Below, in pieces: positions 1-8,903 of a DNA stretch of 64,000 bases (position 1 is the first letter of the stretch; each line of letters starts with the position of its first letter). The notes under the pieces were generated by a model, which ran no database searches, was not told where the DNA came from, and was given only the letters and a program-made list of their open reading frames with translations. Source of the stretch: Pseudomonadota bacterium. Lineage in GTDB: Bacteria > Myxococcota_A > UBA796 > SXON01. Location of the stretch: the NCBI GenBank assembly GCA_030685065.1, contig JAUXQH010000023.1, positions 38,300 to 102,299 on the forward strand, written 5' to 3'. The position numbers were made by a program, and so were the translations under genes.

Positions 1-518
1 ACGAGGAGGTTGCGATCCCCGCCGAGCCGCTCCACGCCGTACGCGATGGCCGCCGCGGTGGGCTCGTTGATGATCGACAGCACGTTGAAGCCCGCGAGTG
101 TGCCGGCCTCGTTCGTGGCGCCGCGCTGAGCGCTGTTGAAGTAGGCGGGAACGGTGATGACCGCGTCCCGTACCTCGAAGCCCAGGGCCTCCTCCGCGTC
201 GTCCTTCATCTTGCGGAGGATGATCGCCGACAGCTCCTGCGGAGAGTACGACTTGCCGAAGAACTCGAGGAAGTAGTTGGGCTCCCCCATGGCGCGCTTG
301 ATGAAGCGGACCACGTTCAGCGAGTCGACCACGACCATCTTCACGGCCTCTTCGCCGACGACGCAGGCTTCGCGGTCGTAGAAGTGGATGACGGACGGGG
401 TGGTCGGCTGGCCCTCTCCGTTCGGGAGGATCACGGGCTTGCCGTAGCGGTCGACGTACGCCATCGCGGAGAACGTGGTTCCCAGATCGATGCCGAGGAT
501 GATGCCTTCGTCACTCAT
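1..518 (-). CDS. Hsp70/DnaK-family chaperone, N-terminal part (cut by window edge)
   Basis: Partial gene: only the first ~172 residues are inside the window. The protein opens MSDEGIILGIDLGTTFSAMA, the phosphate-1 ATP-binding motif of Hsp70. AVITVPAYFN and IINEPTAAAIAYG follow, both diagnostic of the Hsp70 nucleotide-binding domain. It resembles the upstream Hsp70-VWA protein (1116-3113) more than the DnaK at 37018, as shown by the shared GTTFSA and FIKR.MG segments. Whether it also carries a C-terminal extra domain cannot be seen. It lies 93 bp downstream of grpE on the same strand, so the two are probably co-transcribed as a chaperone set. Confidence 0.93.
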   Translation of the reverse strand, partial: MSDEGIILGIDLGTTFSAMAYVDRYGKPVILPNGEGQPTTPSVIHFYDREACVVGEEAVKMVVVDSLNVVRFIKRAMGEPNYFLEFFGKSYSPQELSAIILRKMKDDAEEALGFEVRDAVITVPAYFNSAQRGATNEAGTLAGFNVLSIINEPTAAAIAYGVERLGGDRNLL

Positions 519-611
519 GGCGGGCCACTCTACCGCGGTGGCGTCGGTGGTGGCACCCGCGGTGCCGACGTCGGCTCGGAGAAGGGATGCGATGCCCGAG
601 GAGGCCCACCG

Positions 612-1115
612 TCATTCCTTCGGTTCGTCCGAGTCGGAGCCGCACCGATACACGGCGACTTCCTCTGCCCGGAGCAGTCGATCGCCGCGAACGAACCCGC
701 GCTTGAGCACGGCCTGCACCTTCCAGTCCTCCGACGGCAGGGAGGAGGGGAGCACGCGCACGGCCTTGTGCATCCGGCGATCGAAGCGCGGCGCGCCCTC
801 GCAGGGCACGACATCTCGCCGGTAGAGGAGCTCCAGGAACTCGTCCAACAGGTACTGGAAGCTGTCCGCCACGACCTCGGCGCTCATCTCCTGCTTCTGC
901 AGGCTCTGCTGGAACCAGTTGAGGCTGTCGTAGAAGAGCAGGAGGTCGAGCAGGAACGGCTTCTCTGTCTGGAAGATGAAGTCGTCCTTGTACTGCCGGA
1001 GCTCCTCGTAGAGCTGGTCGAACGCCTTCTGTTGGACGGCATCGGTGCGCAGCCGCTCACGGAAGAGGTCTCCGAGCTCCTCGACGCGCTCTTCCAGCGT
1101 GCGGTTCTCCGACAT
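612..1115 (-). CDS. grpE: GrpE-family nucleotide exchange factor
   Basis: 167 residues, with an N-terminal acidic helical region followed by a compact C-terminal beta segment containing VLKRGFVRGDRLLRAEEVAVY. This is the usual GrpE ending (V.rGy...dr.lRpA.V.V). GrpE dimers release ADP from Hsp70. The start codon directly abuts the stop of the Hsp70-VWA gene (TAGATG), and another Hsp70 gene follows, so it probably serves one or both of these rather than the housekeeping DnaK at 37018. The central region is divergent from E. coli GrpE, hence moderate certainty on exact partner. Confidence 0.85.
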   Translation of the reverse strand: MSENRTLEERVEELGDLFRERLRTDAVQQKAFDQLYEELRQYKDDFIFQTEKPFLLDLLLFYDSLNWFQQSLQKQEMSAEVVADSFQYLLDEFLELLYRRDVVPCEGAPRFDRRMHKAVRVLPSSLPSEDWKVQAVLKRGFVRGDRLLRAEEVAVYRCGSDSDEPKE

Positions 1116-3113
1116 CTAGTTGCCCCCCAGCTCGGTCGCGAGGTTGATGAACGTCCCCTGTAGCTCGACCGACTCGTTGCAGAAGTGGTAGTCCTCAGGG
1201 CGCGAGGCGAGGGTCCGCAGGAACTCCGGCCGCACTTGCGCGCCGACGCCGATCGTGATGATGCGCCCCCCGCTGGTCCGGATGCGCGTGATTTCGCCGG
1301 TGGTCGCGTCCGGATCGTCGGGATGCCCGTCCGTGAGCACCACGTAGACGCGCTGTACGCCCGCCTTGGACTTCATCAGCTCCCGCGCGGAGGCGAGGCC
1401 CTCGGCCATGGGGGTGGAGCCGATGGGGGTCAGCCCGTCGATGGCCAGCCTGATTCGCTTCACGTCGGCCGTGAGGGGGCAGAGGACGCCGCCCGGGAAG
1501 CCGACGACGGCGATCTGACGGTTGGGGCCCAGGGACGCCTCGGCGAACGCGAGCGCGGCCTTCCGCGCCTCGTCGATGTTGCGGCCGTACATGGACCCCG
1601 AGCAGTCCATCACGAGGACGATGTTCATCGGAGCGCGGTTCCGCGCGAGATCCTCGAGGGTCACCGCGCCGGCGGCGAGGCGGTGGGCCAACGTCTGACC
1701 GGAATCGAGGTCCATCGCCTCGACTTCGACGATTCCGTTCGCGTTGTAGCGGAAGGTCACCGAGAGTCGCGACCGCGTGGCTGCGCGCGCGGGGATGCCG
1801 TAGAACTCGAAGTGCCCGAGCACGTTGCACTCGAGGGGGTCGACGTTTTCTCCCTGGACGAGCCAGAGGTCCATCGTCGTCTGGCCGTCGTGCGTGGTGA
1901 CGTAGTCGTCGCGTGTGCGCTCGCAGGGGATCCGGCTGTTACGCTCGATGATCCGGCTGTTGTAGAGCCTGCCCTCCCGATAGACGACCATGCCGAGGGA
2001 GTGGGAGGTCACGTCGTGGGTGCGGATGTCGACCGGGGGGGCCTCGCCGGAGGCGCGGGAAGACTCGATCGCCGCGGTGAGGGCGGCGCCGAGCGCCACA
2101 CACTCGTCGGGGTTGATGTCGGTCGCCGCGTCGCGCCCGAACACGCTCCGGATCATTTCGCGGATCATCGGCATGCGGGTGGAGCCGCCCGCCAGCACCA
2201 CGGTGTCGATGTCGTCCACCGTGAGCTTCGCGTCGTCCAGCACGTCGCGCGTCAGCGCCTCGCACCGACGGACCATGCCCGAGGAGATGTCCTCGAACTT
2301 CTCGCGGGTGAGCTCGAGCCGGAGGATTTTCCCCTTGAAGTCGTAGAAGAGGTTGACCCGCGGCCGCTTGGTCAGCGAGAGCTTCGCGCTCGTGCACTTC
2401 TGCCGGAGGTCGTGGTAGGCGGCGAGGTCATCGAGCGGGTCGATGCCGTGGCGGGCCCGGAACTGGTCGGCCGCGTAGCGGATGAGCCCGTCGTCCCAGT
2501 CCTTGCCGCCGAGCTGGTGGTCACCCGTGGTGGCGAGCACGGTGATGTCGCGGCCGTCGATCTTGACGATGGACACGTCGAACGTGCCCCCGCCGAGGTC
2601 GAACACGAGGAGCCGCTTCTTCTCGTCCGGGTTGGCGAGCCCGTAGGCGAAGGCCGCCGCGGTTGGCTCGTTCAGCAACGAGAGCACGCGAAGCCCGGCG
2701 TACTCCCCGGCGCGAATCGTGGCGCGGCGCTGCTTGTCACCGAAGTAGGCCGGCACCGTGATGACCGCCTGGTCGATCCGGTGGCCCAGGCGCAGCTCGG
2801 CGTCGTGCTTCAGCTTCGCGAGGATGAAACCGGAGAGCCGCTCCGGTGTGTAGACCTCGCCGCGGTACTCGAACGTGAAGTCCTCGTCGCCCATGTGGCG
2901 CTTGATGAACTCGACGACCTGCTCGGGGTACGCCACCGCCGACTGCTTGGCGTAGGTCCCGATGATCACCTCTTCGCCCTCGAACAGCACCACCGACGGG
3001 GTGATCCGTTCGCCTTCGGCGTTGTGCAGGATCTCGGGCACGCCGTACTTGTTGACGTGCGCGATGGCCGAGAAGGTGGTCCCGAGGTCGATCCCGACCG
3101 CGCGGGTGGTCAT
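1116..3113 (-). CDS. Hsp70 chaperone fused to a C-terminal von Willebrand factor A domain
   Basis: 665 residues. Residues 1-~370 form a complete Hsp70 ATPase: GIDLGTTFSA, VITVPAYFGD, LLNEPTAAAFAYG, FDLGGGTFDVS and VLAGGSTRMP. A substrate-binding-like beta region follows (NSRIPCERT, LWLVQGE, VTFRYNANGIVEVEA). The helical lid is absent; from about residue 498 there is instead a VWA domain with an intact MIDAS: DCSGSM, Thr in IGSTPMAEG, and Asp in VLTDGHPDD. VWA domains bind metal and a protein ligand, so this may be a chaperone that recruits a partner through VWA (inference). grpE and a second Hsp70 lie immediately downstream, with Maf upstream, all on the same strand. Cytoplasmic, with no signal peptide. 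Confidence 0.93.
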   Translation of the reverse strand: MTTRAVGIDLGTTFSAIAHVNKYGVPEILHNAEGERITPSVVLFEGEEVIIGTYAKQSAVAYPEQVVEFIKRHMGDEDFTFEYRGEVYTPERLSGFILAKLKHDAELRLGHRIDQAVITVPAYFGDKQRRATIRAGEYAGLRVLSLLNEPTAAAFAYGLANPDEKKRLLVFDLGGGTFDVSIVKIDGRDITVLATTGDHQLGGKDWDDGLIRYAADQFRARHGIDPLDDLAAYHDLRQKCTSAKLSLTKRPRVNLFYDFKGKILRLELTREKFEDISSGMVRRCEALTRDVLDDAKLTVDDIDTVVLAGGSTRMPMIREMIRSVFGRDAATDINPDECVALGAALTAAIESSRASGEAPPVDIRTHDVTSHSLGMVVYREGRLYNSRIIERNSRIPCERTRDDYVTTHDGQTTMDLWLVQGENVDPLECNVLGHFEFYGIPARAATRSRLSVTFRYNANGIVEVEAMDLDSGQTLAHRLAAGAVTLEDLARNRAPMNIVLVMDCSGSMYGRNIDEARKAALAFAEASLGPNRQIAVVGFPGGVLCPLTADVKRIRLAIDGLTPIGSTPMAEGLASARELMKSKAGVQRVYVVLTDGHPDDPDATTGEITRIRTSGGRIITIGVGAQVRPEFLRTLASRPEDYHFCNESVELQGTFINLATELGGN

Positions 3114-3171
3114 CGAGAGGCTCCAATCCTAGCGGTGCGAAGGGCGAGGCGACGGACGGCGGCAGTCTATG

Positions 3172-3762
3172 TCAGGAACCCATCGGCGGGAAGGTGGGGC
3201 GCCACCCGAGCGCGCGCAGGGCGTCGATAACCTCGAGCAGCGGCAGCCCCAGGACGCTGTAGTAGTCGCCGTCGATGGCCGCGATGAGGTTGGCCCCCAG
3301 CCCCTCCACCGCGTATCCGCCCGCGCAGCTCGAGCCCTCTCCGGTCGAGACGTAGGCGTCGATCTCGGCGTCGGTGAGATCGGCGCGAAAGCGGAGGTGC
3401 GCGTGCGAAGCGAGGCGATGGACGCGCGCGTCCAGGCGGATGCACACGGCGGTGCTCAAGGTGTGGGTGCGGCCGCGGAGCTGGCGCAGCCGCGCGCGGT
3501 GGTCCTCCGGATCGTCGGGCTTCCCGAAGGCGTGTCCATCGATGTGCGCGACCTGGTCCGCGCCGATGACGATGGCACCCGCGACCTGGACCGCGTTCGA
3601 CTTTGCGTCCGCTCGCGCCACGGCGAGGGCCTGGGGGGAGGCGGCGAGGATGCGCGATTCGTCCACGCCCGGGGAGACGCCCGTGCATGCGATTCCGGCG
3701 GCGCGGAGGAGCGCGAGCCGCGTGGGGCTCGTGGAGGCGAGGACGATCGGGACCTGGCGCAT
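3172..3762 (-). CDS. maf: Maf family nucleoside triphosphate pyrophosphatase
   Basis: 196 residues from the ATG at 3762, giving MRQVPIVLASTSPTRLALL, the canonical Maf start (LAS.SPrR..LL). The central IVIGADQVAHIDGHAFGKP matches the ADQ...GK.P motif, and the C-terminal YAVEGLGANLIAAIDGDYYSVLGLPL matches the G.Y.I.G.ga..i..i.Gdy.nVvGLPl signature. Maf proteins hydrolyse non-canonical or methylated NTPs and influence septation. The longer in-frame extension upstream of 3762 lies over the divergent gene and lacks similarity, so this start was chosen. The gene is 58 bp upstream of the Hsp70-VWA gene and divergent from the UDG-like gene. Confidence 0.92.
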   Translation of the reverse strand: MRQVPIVLASTSPTRLALLRAAGIACTGVSPGVDESRILAASPQALAVARADAKSNAVQVAGAIVIGADQVAHIDGHAFGKPDDPEDHRARLRQLRGRTHTLSTAVCIRLDARVHRLASHAHLRFRADLTDAEIDAYVSTGEGSSCAGGYAVEGLGANLIAAIDGDYYSVLGLPLLEVIDALRALGWRPTFPPMGS

Positions 3763-3817
3763 GCCGCCGCGTCTATCCCTTCGATCGCCTCGAGGTTGCC
3801 AGGATAGGGGAGGGCGG

Positions 3818-4717
3818 ATGTCCGACCTCTCCTCCGAGCTCGCCGCGCTGGTCGCGGACACGCTGGCCGCCGCGGAGTCGTGGCGCGTCACCGGCGCCTT
3901 CCTCGCGTCGACCGAGCCGCTCGCCGGGCTCCCGGCCGCGGAGCCGTGGCCCGTCGGCGCAGGGCAGCGTCCGCCTCCGCCACGCGTCGAGGCGCCGCGC
4001 CCCGTCGCGCCTCGCCCGATGGAGGCCCGCCCTCCGGCCCGCCCCCCGGCCCCCTCCCCGATGGAGGCCGCGCGGCCCGCGGTCCCGCCCCGCCCCGCCG
4101 AACCAGCCCGGGTCGCGCTAGGCGCGGCGCGTCCGGCCGACACGGGACCCGCCGCGGGCATCGGGGCCCCTGCGCCCAACCTCGCGGGGCTGTTCGGGGC
4201 GAAGTGGCAGCAGTCGATCCGGAAGCCCGACGACGAGATTGCCCAGGTGCTGGCGGGCACGGCGCAGTGCCCGGCGTGTGGCGCCGAGGCGACGACCCTG
4301 CGAGGGGCCGGGGCCGCCGAATCCAAGCTCGCGGTCATCGCCGCGGGGCCGGACGGCCAGCGTCTCGTGGGCGACGCGGGCGTCATGTTCGACAAGATGC
4401 TCGTGCACGTCCTCGCGCTCGAGCGGGGCGATGCGTGGGTGCTCGAGGCGAACGCCTGCGCCACGTCGGGCGCGCCCGCCGGCACGTGCCGCGGCGTGCT
4501 GCTCAAGCAGCTCGAGATCGTCGGGCCTCGCCTCCTGCTCGCCATGGGTGGCGCGGCGGCGGCGATCGTGGGCGTGCCCACCGTGACGCGGGGCGACTGG
4601 GCGCGGTGGCGCACGTCGGACGTGGTGGCCACCTTTCACCCCGTGGAGCTGCTGGCCCGCCCGGCGGAGAAGGGCGCCACGCTGAAGCACCTCACCACGC
4701 TGCGGGGCCGGCTGTAG
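3818..4717 (+). CDS. Uracil-DNA glycosylase superfamily-like protein, degenerate active site
   Basis: 299 residues from the ATG at 3818, preceded by a GGGGAGGG ribosome-binding site. Residues ~45-110 are a Pro/Arg/Ala-rich linker. The C-terminal part keeps the family-4 UDG architecture. Four cysteines sit at 151, 154, 214 and 224 (CPAC, NAC, GTC), as in the [4Fe-4S]-binding UDGs. LVGDAGVMFDKML resembles the F.G.aG.lLd.mL helix, GPRLLLAMGGAAA follows, and TFHPVELLARP (His274) matches the second catalytic motif. The first catalytic motif (usually GEAPG..ED) appears shortened to AAGPDGQ, so uracil excision may be lost. It could instead act in DNA binding or another repair role. Divergent from maf. 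Confidence 0.72.
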   Translation: MSDLSSELAALVADTLAAAESWRVTGAFLASTEPLAGLPAAEPWPVGAGQRPPPPRVEAPRPVAPRPMEARPPARPPAPSPMEAARPAVPPRPAEPARVALGAARPADTGPAAGIGAPAPNLAGLFGAKWQQSIRKPDDEIAQVLAGTAQCPACGAEATTLRGAGAAESKLAVIAAGPDGQRLVGDAGVMFDKMLVHVLALERGDAWVLEANACATSGAPAGTCRGVLLKQLEIVGPRLLLAMGGAAAAIVGVPTVTRGDWARWRTSDVVATFHPVELLARPAEKGATLKHLTTLRGRL

Positions 4718-4766
4718 GGCGGACCCAGGTAGGGCGGACCCGGTTAGGCGCCGGTCAGGCGGACCC
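4715..4766. repeat. Short direct repeats (GGCGGACCC, three copies)
   Basis: GGCGGACCC occurs three times just after the UDG-like stop codon, at about 4718-4726, 4733-4741 and 4758-4766. The first two copies sit in a 15-bp tandem unit. They lie in the gap between two convergent genes. No T-rich terminator was seen. Function unknown. Confidence 0.6.
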
Positions 4767-4786
4767 AACTGCGGGTCGCCCCGGCG

Positions 4787-5914
4787 CTACTTGCGCTTCT
4801 TCGGAACCCGCACGTCCTGGAGCAACGCGCCGAGGGTCCCGAACGTACCGCCCGTCGTGAGCGACTCCTGGCGGCGCGGCTGGTTGTCGGCGGCCATCGG
4901 TGTGTCATTCTCCTCGACCTGGCGGATGCCGAGGTCGACCCGCTTGCGAGCGAGGTCGACCTGGAGCACGCGGACCCGGACGGCTTGACCTTCCGTGACC
5001 GCCGAAGCCGCCGACTCGACGCGCTTCTTGGACAGGTTGGGGAGCCGGACCAGGCCCTCGACGCCCGACGTGATGCGCACGAAGGCGCCGAACTCGCGGA
5101 TGCCGGTCACGACGCCGTCGTAGACCTCGCCCTCGACGACCGTGGTGATGGCGATGTCCGCCGCCGCGCGTGCCTCGATCTCCGCGACGGCGCGGTGGGA
5201 GACCTTGGCCTCGCGTCCGCGCACGTCGAGCACGCGGAAAGCGAGGGAACGACCGATGTACGCGTCGAGATCCGCCTCGGGCTGGTGGTCGATCTGCGAG
5301 TTGGGGCAGAACGCCTTCACGTCCCCGGAGAGCAGCACCAGGAACCCCGCTTCGTTGCGGCTGAGGACCTTCCCCTGCACGGGGATCTTGCTCTCGATCG
5401 CCTCGTCGAGCAGCGCGCTCGTGCTGTCGCCGCCGAGGCTACGGGAGAGTCGGATGTCCCCGTCCTTCATCGAGACGATGTAGGCGTCGAGGAGGTCCCC
5501 CATGGCGACGTCGGGCTTGAGCTCGGCGCGATCGATGCTCGCATCGGCCTTGGCGCCGACGCTCACGAACGCGAGGGTCGGCGTGAGCCGCGAGATCGCG
5601 CCCCGGATGCGTTGGCCCTGCCGGAGCGGCCCGGTGGGGCGGGCGGGCGCGAACGCCGCCATCATCGCGGCGACCTCGGCGGGGTCCATGTCGGCGATCG
5701 AGCGGAGGCCGTCGAGATCCGTGGCCGGGCGGGGGGACGGCGGAGCGAGCTCCGGCGCGGCGGGAGCACGCGACGACGCGCCACTCTCGTCCTGCCCGTG
5801 CACGCTGCGGATCCACGAGGTCGGAGACTCCGGTTGGGCGTCCCCCCCCGCCGCGTCGCCGTTGGGATTCTGTGTCTTGCGGCGAAGGATCCCGCGTACC
5901 CGTTGCTCGTCCAT
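4787..5914 (-). CDS. S1 RNA-binding domain protein (three S1-like modules)
   Basis: 375 residues from the ATG at 5914, with GGAG suitably placed upstream. A low-complexity acidic/Pro-rich N-terminus (~1-90) precedes three OB-fold S1-like repeats. The first starts near RQGQRIRGAISRLTPTLAFVSVG, the second near IPVQGKVLSRNEAGFLVLL, and the third is EGEVYDGVVTGIREFGAFVRI followed by VEGLVRLPNLS, the clearest S1 signature. The arrangement recalls a truncated ribosomal protein S1 or an S1-type translation/RNA-turnover factor. It ends in a basic tail (VPKKRK). Transcribed divergently from csrA; both encode RNA-binding proteins. Confidence 0.85.
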   Translation of the reverse strand: MDEQRVRGILRRKTQNPNGDAAGGDAQPESPTSWIRSVHGQDESGASSRAPAAPELAPPSPRPATDLDGLRSIADMDPAEVAAMMAAFAPARPTGPLRQGQRIRGAISRLTPTLAFVSVGAKADASIDRAELKPDVAMGDLLDAYIVSMKDGDIRLSRSLGGDSTSALLDEAIESKIPVQGKVLSRNEAGFLVLLSGDVKAFCPNSQIDHQPEADLDAYIGRSLAFRVLDVRGREAKVSHRAVAEIEARAAADIAITTVVEGEVYDGVVTGIREFGAFVRITSGVEGLVRLPNLSKKRVESAASAVTEGQAVRVRVLQVDLARKRVDLGIRQVEENDTPMAADNQPRRQESLTTGGTFGTLGALLQDVRVPKKRK

Positions 5915-6086
5915 CGAGAGAACTCCGTGGATCGTTCGACCCGAGCGGCGCGGACTATCCCCACGGGCAGCAAAACCGCAAGCTGCCGACACGTCCGGGC
6001 CCTGAAGACATGGGCCTTGTGGACGGGCTCCAGCCATCGTACGATCCCGCTCGCCCCAACCCTATTTAGTATCCACCGGAGCACTC

Positions 6087-6299
6087 ATGTTGGTCGTTTC
6101 CATGAAAGAAGCTGGAATTCTCCGAATTGGTGATGTCGATGTCTACATTGGTGAGATCCGAGGCGGGCAGGTGAAGCTATGCGTCCGCGCGCCACGGGAG
6201 ATTCGCATCGAGCACCTGGAGCCCGTCCCGGGCTCGGGCAAGCATGACGACCGGGCAGGCGCCCCCGAGATGCTCCGCTCGCGCATGGGCCGGCGATAG
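6087..6299 (+). CDS. csrA: CsrA/RsmA-family post-transcriptional regulator
   Basis: 70 residues with the CsrA layout: MLVVSMKEAGILRIGDVDVY, then GEIRGGQVKLCVRAPREIRI, where GGQV.L.i.APRe is the RNA-binding core. CsrA dimers bind GGA motifs near ribosome-binding sites and alter translation or stability. The gene's own Shine-Dalgarno (ACCGGAGC, 6076-6082) contains a GGA, so autoregulation is possible (inference). The first strand departs from the usual LTRK..E pattern. A C-terminal ~20-residue polar tail follows the core. The stop codon overlaps the open frame of queA. Confidence 0.85.
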   Translation: MLVVSMKEAGILRIGDVDVYIGEIRGGQVKLCVRAPREIRIEHLEPVPGSGKHDDRAGAPEMLRSRMGRR

Positions 6300-7360
6300 C
6301 CCCTCGTCTACATGGCGGGGCCTCCGGCGGGGAGGGCCACGAGGACCCCGCGGGCGGGTCCGGCGAGCCGGATGACGCGCTCGAGCGCGCGCTCGCTCCG
6401 TACGACTTCGACCTCGCCGACGACCGGATCGCCCGACACCCGCCGCCCGAGCGCGATGGTGCCCGGCTCCTCGTGGTCGGCCCGCCGCACGCGGATCGTG
6501 CGATGCTCGACCTGCCGGGGTTGCTCGAGCCCGGTGATCTCCTCGTCGTAAACGACATCCGGGTGCACCACGCCCGGCTGCGGGCACGGCGGGAGAGCGG
6601 CGGAAACGTCGAGGTACTCCTCGCCGGCGGCGACGAAGCGCTGGTGCGCCCGTCCCGTCGGTTGCGAGAGGGGGAGCGCCTCGTGTGCGGGCCCGGGCAC
6701 GTCGTGCTGCACTCCCGCCTCCCGGACGGGCGGTGGCGGGTGGCCTGCGAGCCGGATGTCGACACGCTCACGTCCGCGGCCGGCGAGCTGCCGCTCCCCC
6801 CCTACTTCGGCCGGGCCCCCACGCCGGAGGACGAGGTTCGCTACCAGACCGTCTACGCCCGTCACGGCGGTCAGCTGCGCGCGGCCGCCGCCCCGACGGC
6901 CGGCCTCCACCTCACCCCCCGGATCTTCGCCGCGCTCGCGGACCGCGGCATCCGGCGGGCCAGCCTGACGCTGGAGGTTGGGCTCGGGACCTTCCGCCCG
7001 CTCGGCGCGGAGCAGATCGCGCGCGGCGCGCTGCACTCCGAGCGGTTCGACGTACCCGCCGAGACGTGGGAGGCCGTTCGTTCGGCGAAGCGCGTCATCG
7101 CGGTGGGCACGACCGTGGCCCGCGCCCTGGAGAGCGCCACGGGCCCCGGCCCCGGAGCGACCGATCTCTTCATTCGCGAGGGGTACACGTTCAAGAGGGT
7201 CGACGCGCTCCTCACGAATTTCCACCTGCCCCGCTCGAGCCTGCTCATGCTGGTCTGCGCGTTCGGCGGGCGGGAGCGGGTCCTCGACGCCTATCGGCAC
7301 GCCGTGTCGTCCGATTACCGCTTCTACTCCTACGGCGATGCGATGCTCCTGACGCGTTGA
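6296..7360 (+). CDS. queA: S-adenosylmethionine:tRNA ribosyltransferase-isomerase (QueA); start codon unclear
   Basis: Performs the penultimate step of queuosine synthesis, transferring and isomerising the ribosyl of SAM onto 7-aminomethyl-7-deazaguanine in tRNA. The frame encodes YDFDLADDRIARHPPPERDGARLL (from ~6395), then DLLVVNDIRVHHARL, AAPTAGLHLTP, VGLGTFRP, HSERFDVP, VGTTVARALES, TNFHLPRSSLLMLVCAFGG and YRFYSYGDAM, covering the whole family. No ATG, GTG, TTG or CTG exists in this frame between the stop at 6245 and the conserved N-terminus. The first conventional start (GTG 6473) would delete ~25 conserved residues. The coordinate given uses an ATA overlapping the csrA stop (ATAG); a sequence error or frameshift is an alternative. 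Followed by tgt, its pathway partner. Confidence 0.85.
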   Translation: MAPRLHGGASGGEGHEDPAGGSGEPDDALERALAPYDFDLADDRIARHPPPERDGARLLVVGPPHADRAMLDLPGLLEPGDLLVVNDIRVHHARLRARRESGGNVEVLLAGGDEALVRPSRRLREGERLVCGPGHVVLHSRLPDGRWRVACEPDVDTLTSAAGELPLPPYFGRAPTPEDEVRYQTVYARHGGQLRAAAAPTAGLHLTPRIFAALADRGIRRASLTLEVGLGTFRPLGAEQIARGALHSERFDVPAETWEAVRSAKRVIAVGTTVARALESATGPGPGATDLFIREGYTFKRVDALLTNFHLPRSSLLMLVCAFGGRERVLDAYRHAVSSDYRFYSYGDAMLLTR

Positions 7361-7368
7361 TGGGGTAA

Positions 7369-8562
<1,194 letters not shown>

Positions 8563-8564
8563 TC

Positions 8565-8903
8565 ATGCCCCCCTCCGACGGCCTCCTCGTCTCCCTTCAA
8601 GCCGCCCCTGGAGGCAGCTTCGTGTCCAGCATTGTCCTGATGGTGGCCTTCGTCGCCATCTTCTACTTCGTGATGCTCCGCCCCCAGCAGAAGGAAGCGA
8701 AGGACCAGGCTGCGCTCCTGGCCTCGATCCAGAAGGGGGACCGCGTGATCACCGCCTCGGGCCTTCACGGAAAGGTCCACGAGGTCAAGGCGGACACGCT
8801 GCAGCTCGAGATCGCGCCGAACGTGCTCGTCACGGTCGACCGTGAGTCGGTCCGTCGAAAGGTGGATCCGACCAAGGTCGAGACCCCCCCCAAGGGGGCG
8901 TGA
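8565..8903 (+). CDS. yajC: YajC, Sec translocase accessory subunit
   Basis: 112 residues with one N-terminal membrane segment (SSIVLMVAFVAIFYFVMLRP), the YajC hallmark FY.vmlRPQ.K..K, and a C-terminal cytoplasmic domain (KGDRVITASGLHGKVHEV). It associates with SecDF in the inner membrane. The stop overlaps the secD start (TGATG), implying translational coupling. Confidence 0.95.
   Translation: MPPSDGLLVSLQAAPGGSFVSSIVLMVAFVAIFYFVMLRPQQKEAKDQAALLASIQKGDRVITASGLHGKVHEVKADTLQLEIAPNVLVTVDRESVRRKVDPTKVETPPKGA

Noticed and set aside
1185..3230. 681-residue plus-strand open frame opposite the Hsp70-VWA gene
   Set aside because: It mirrors the Hsp70 gene and contains only Arg/Val/Glu/His-rich composition without motifs; a shadow of codon bias.
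3763..4632. N-terminal extension of the maf frame to 4632
   Set aside because: The added residues are Pro/Ser/Ala-rich, lie over the divergent UDG-like gene and are absent from Maf proteins.
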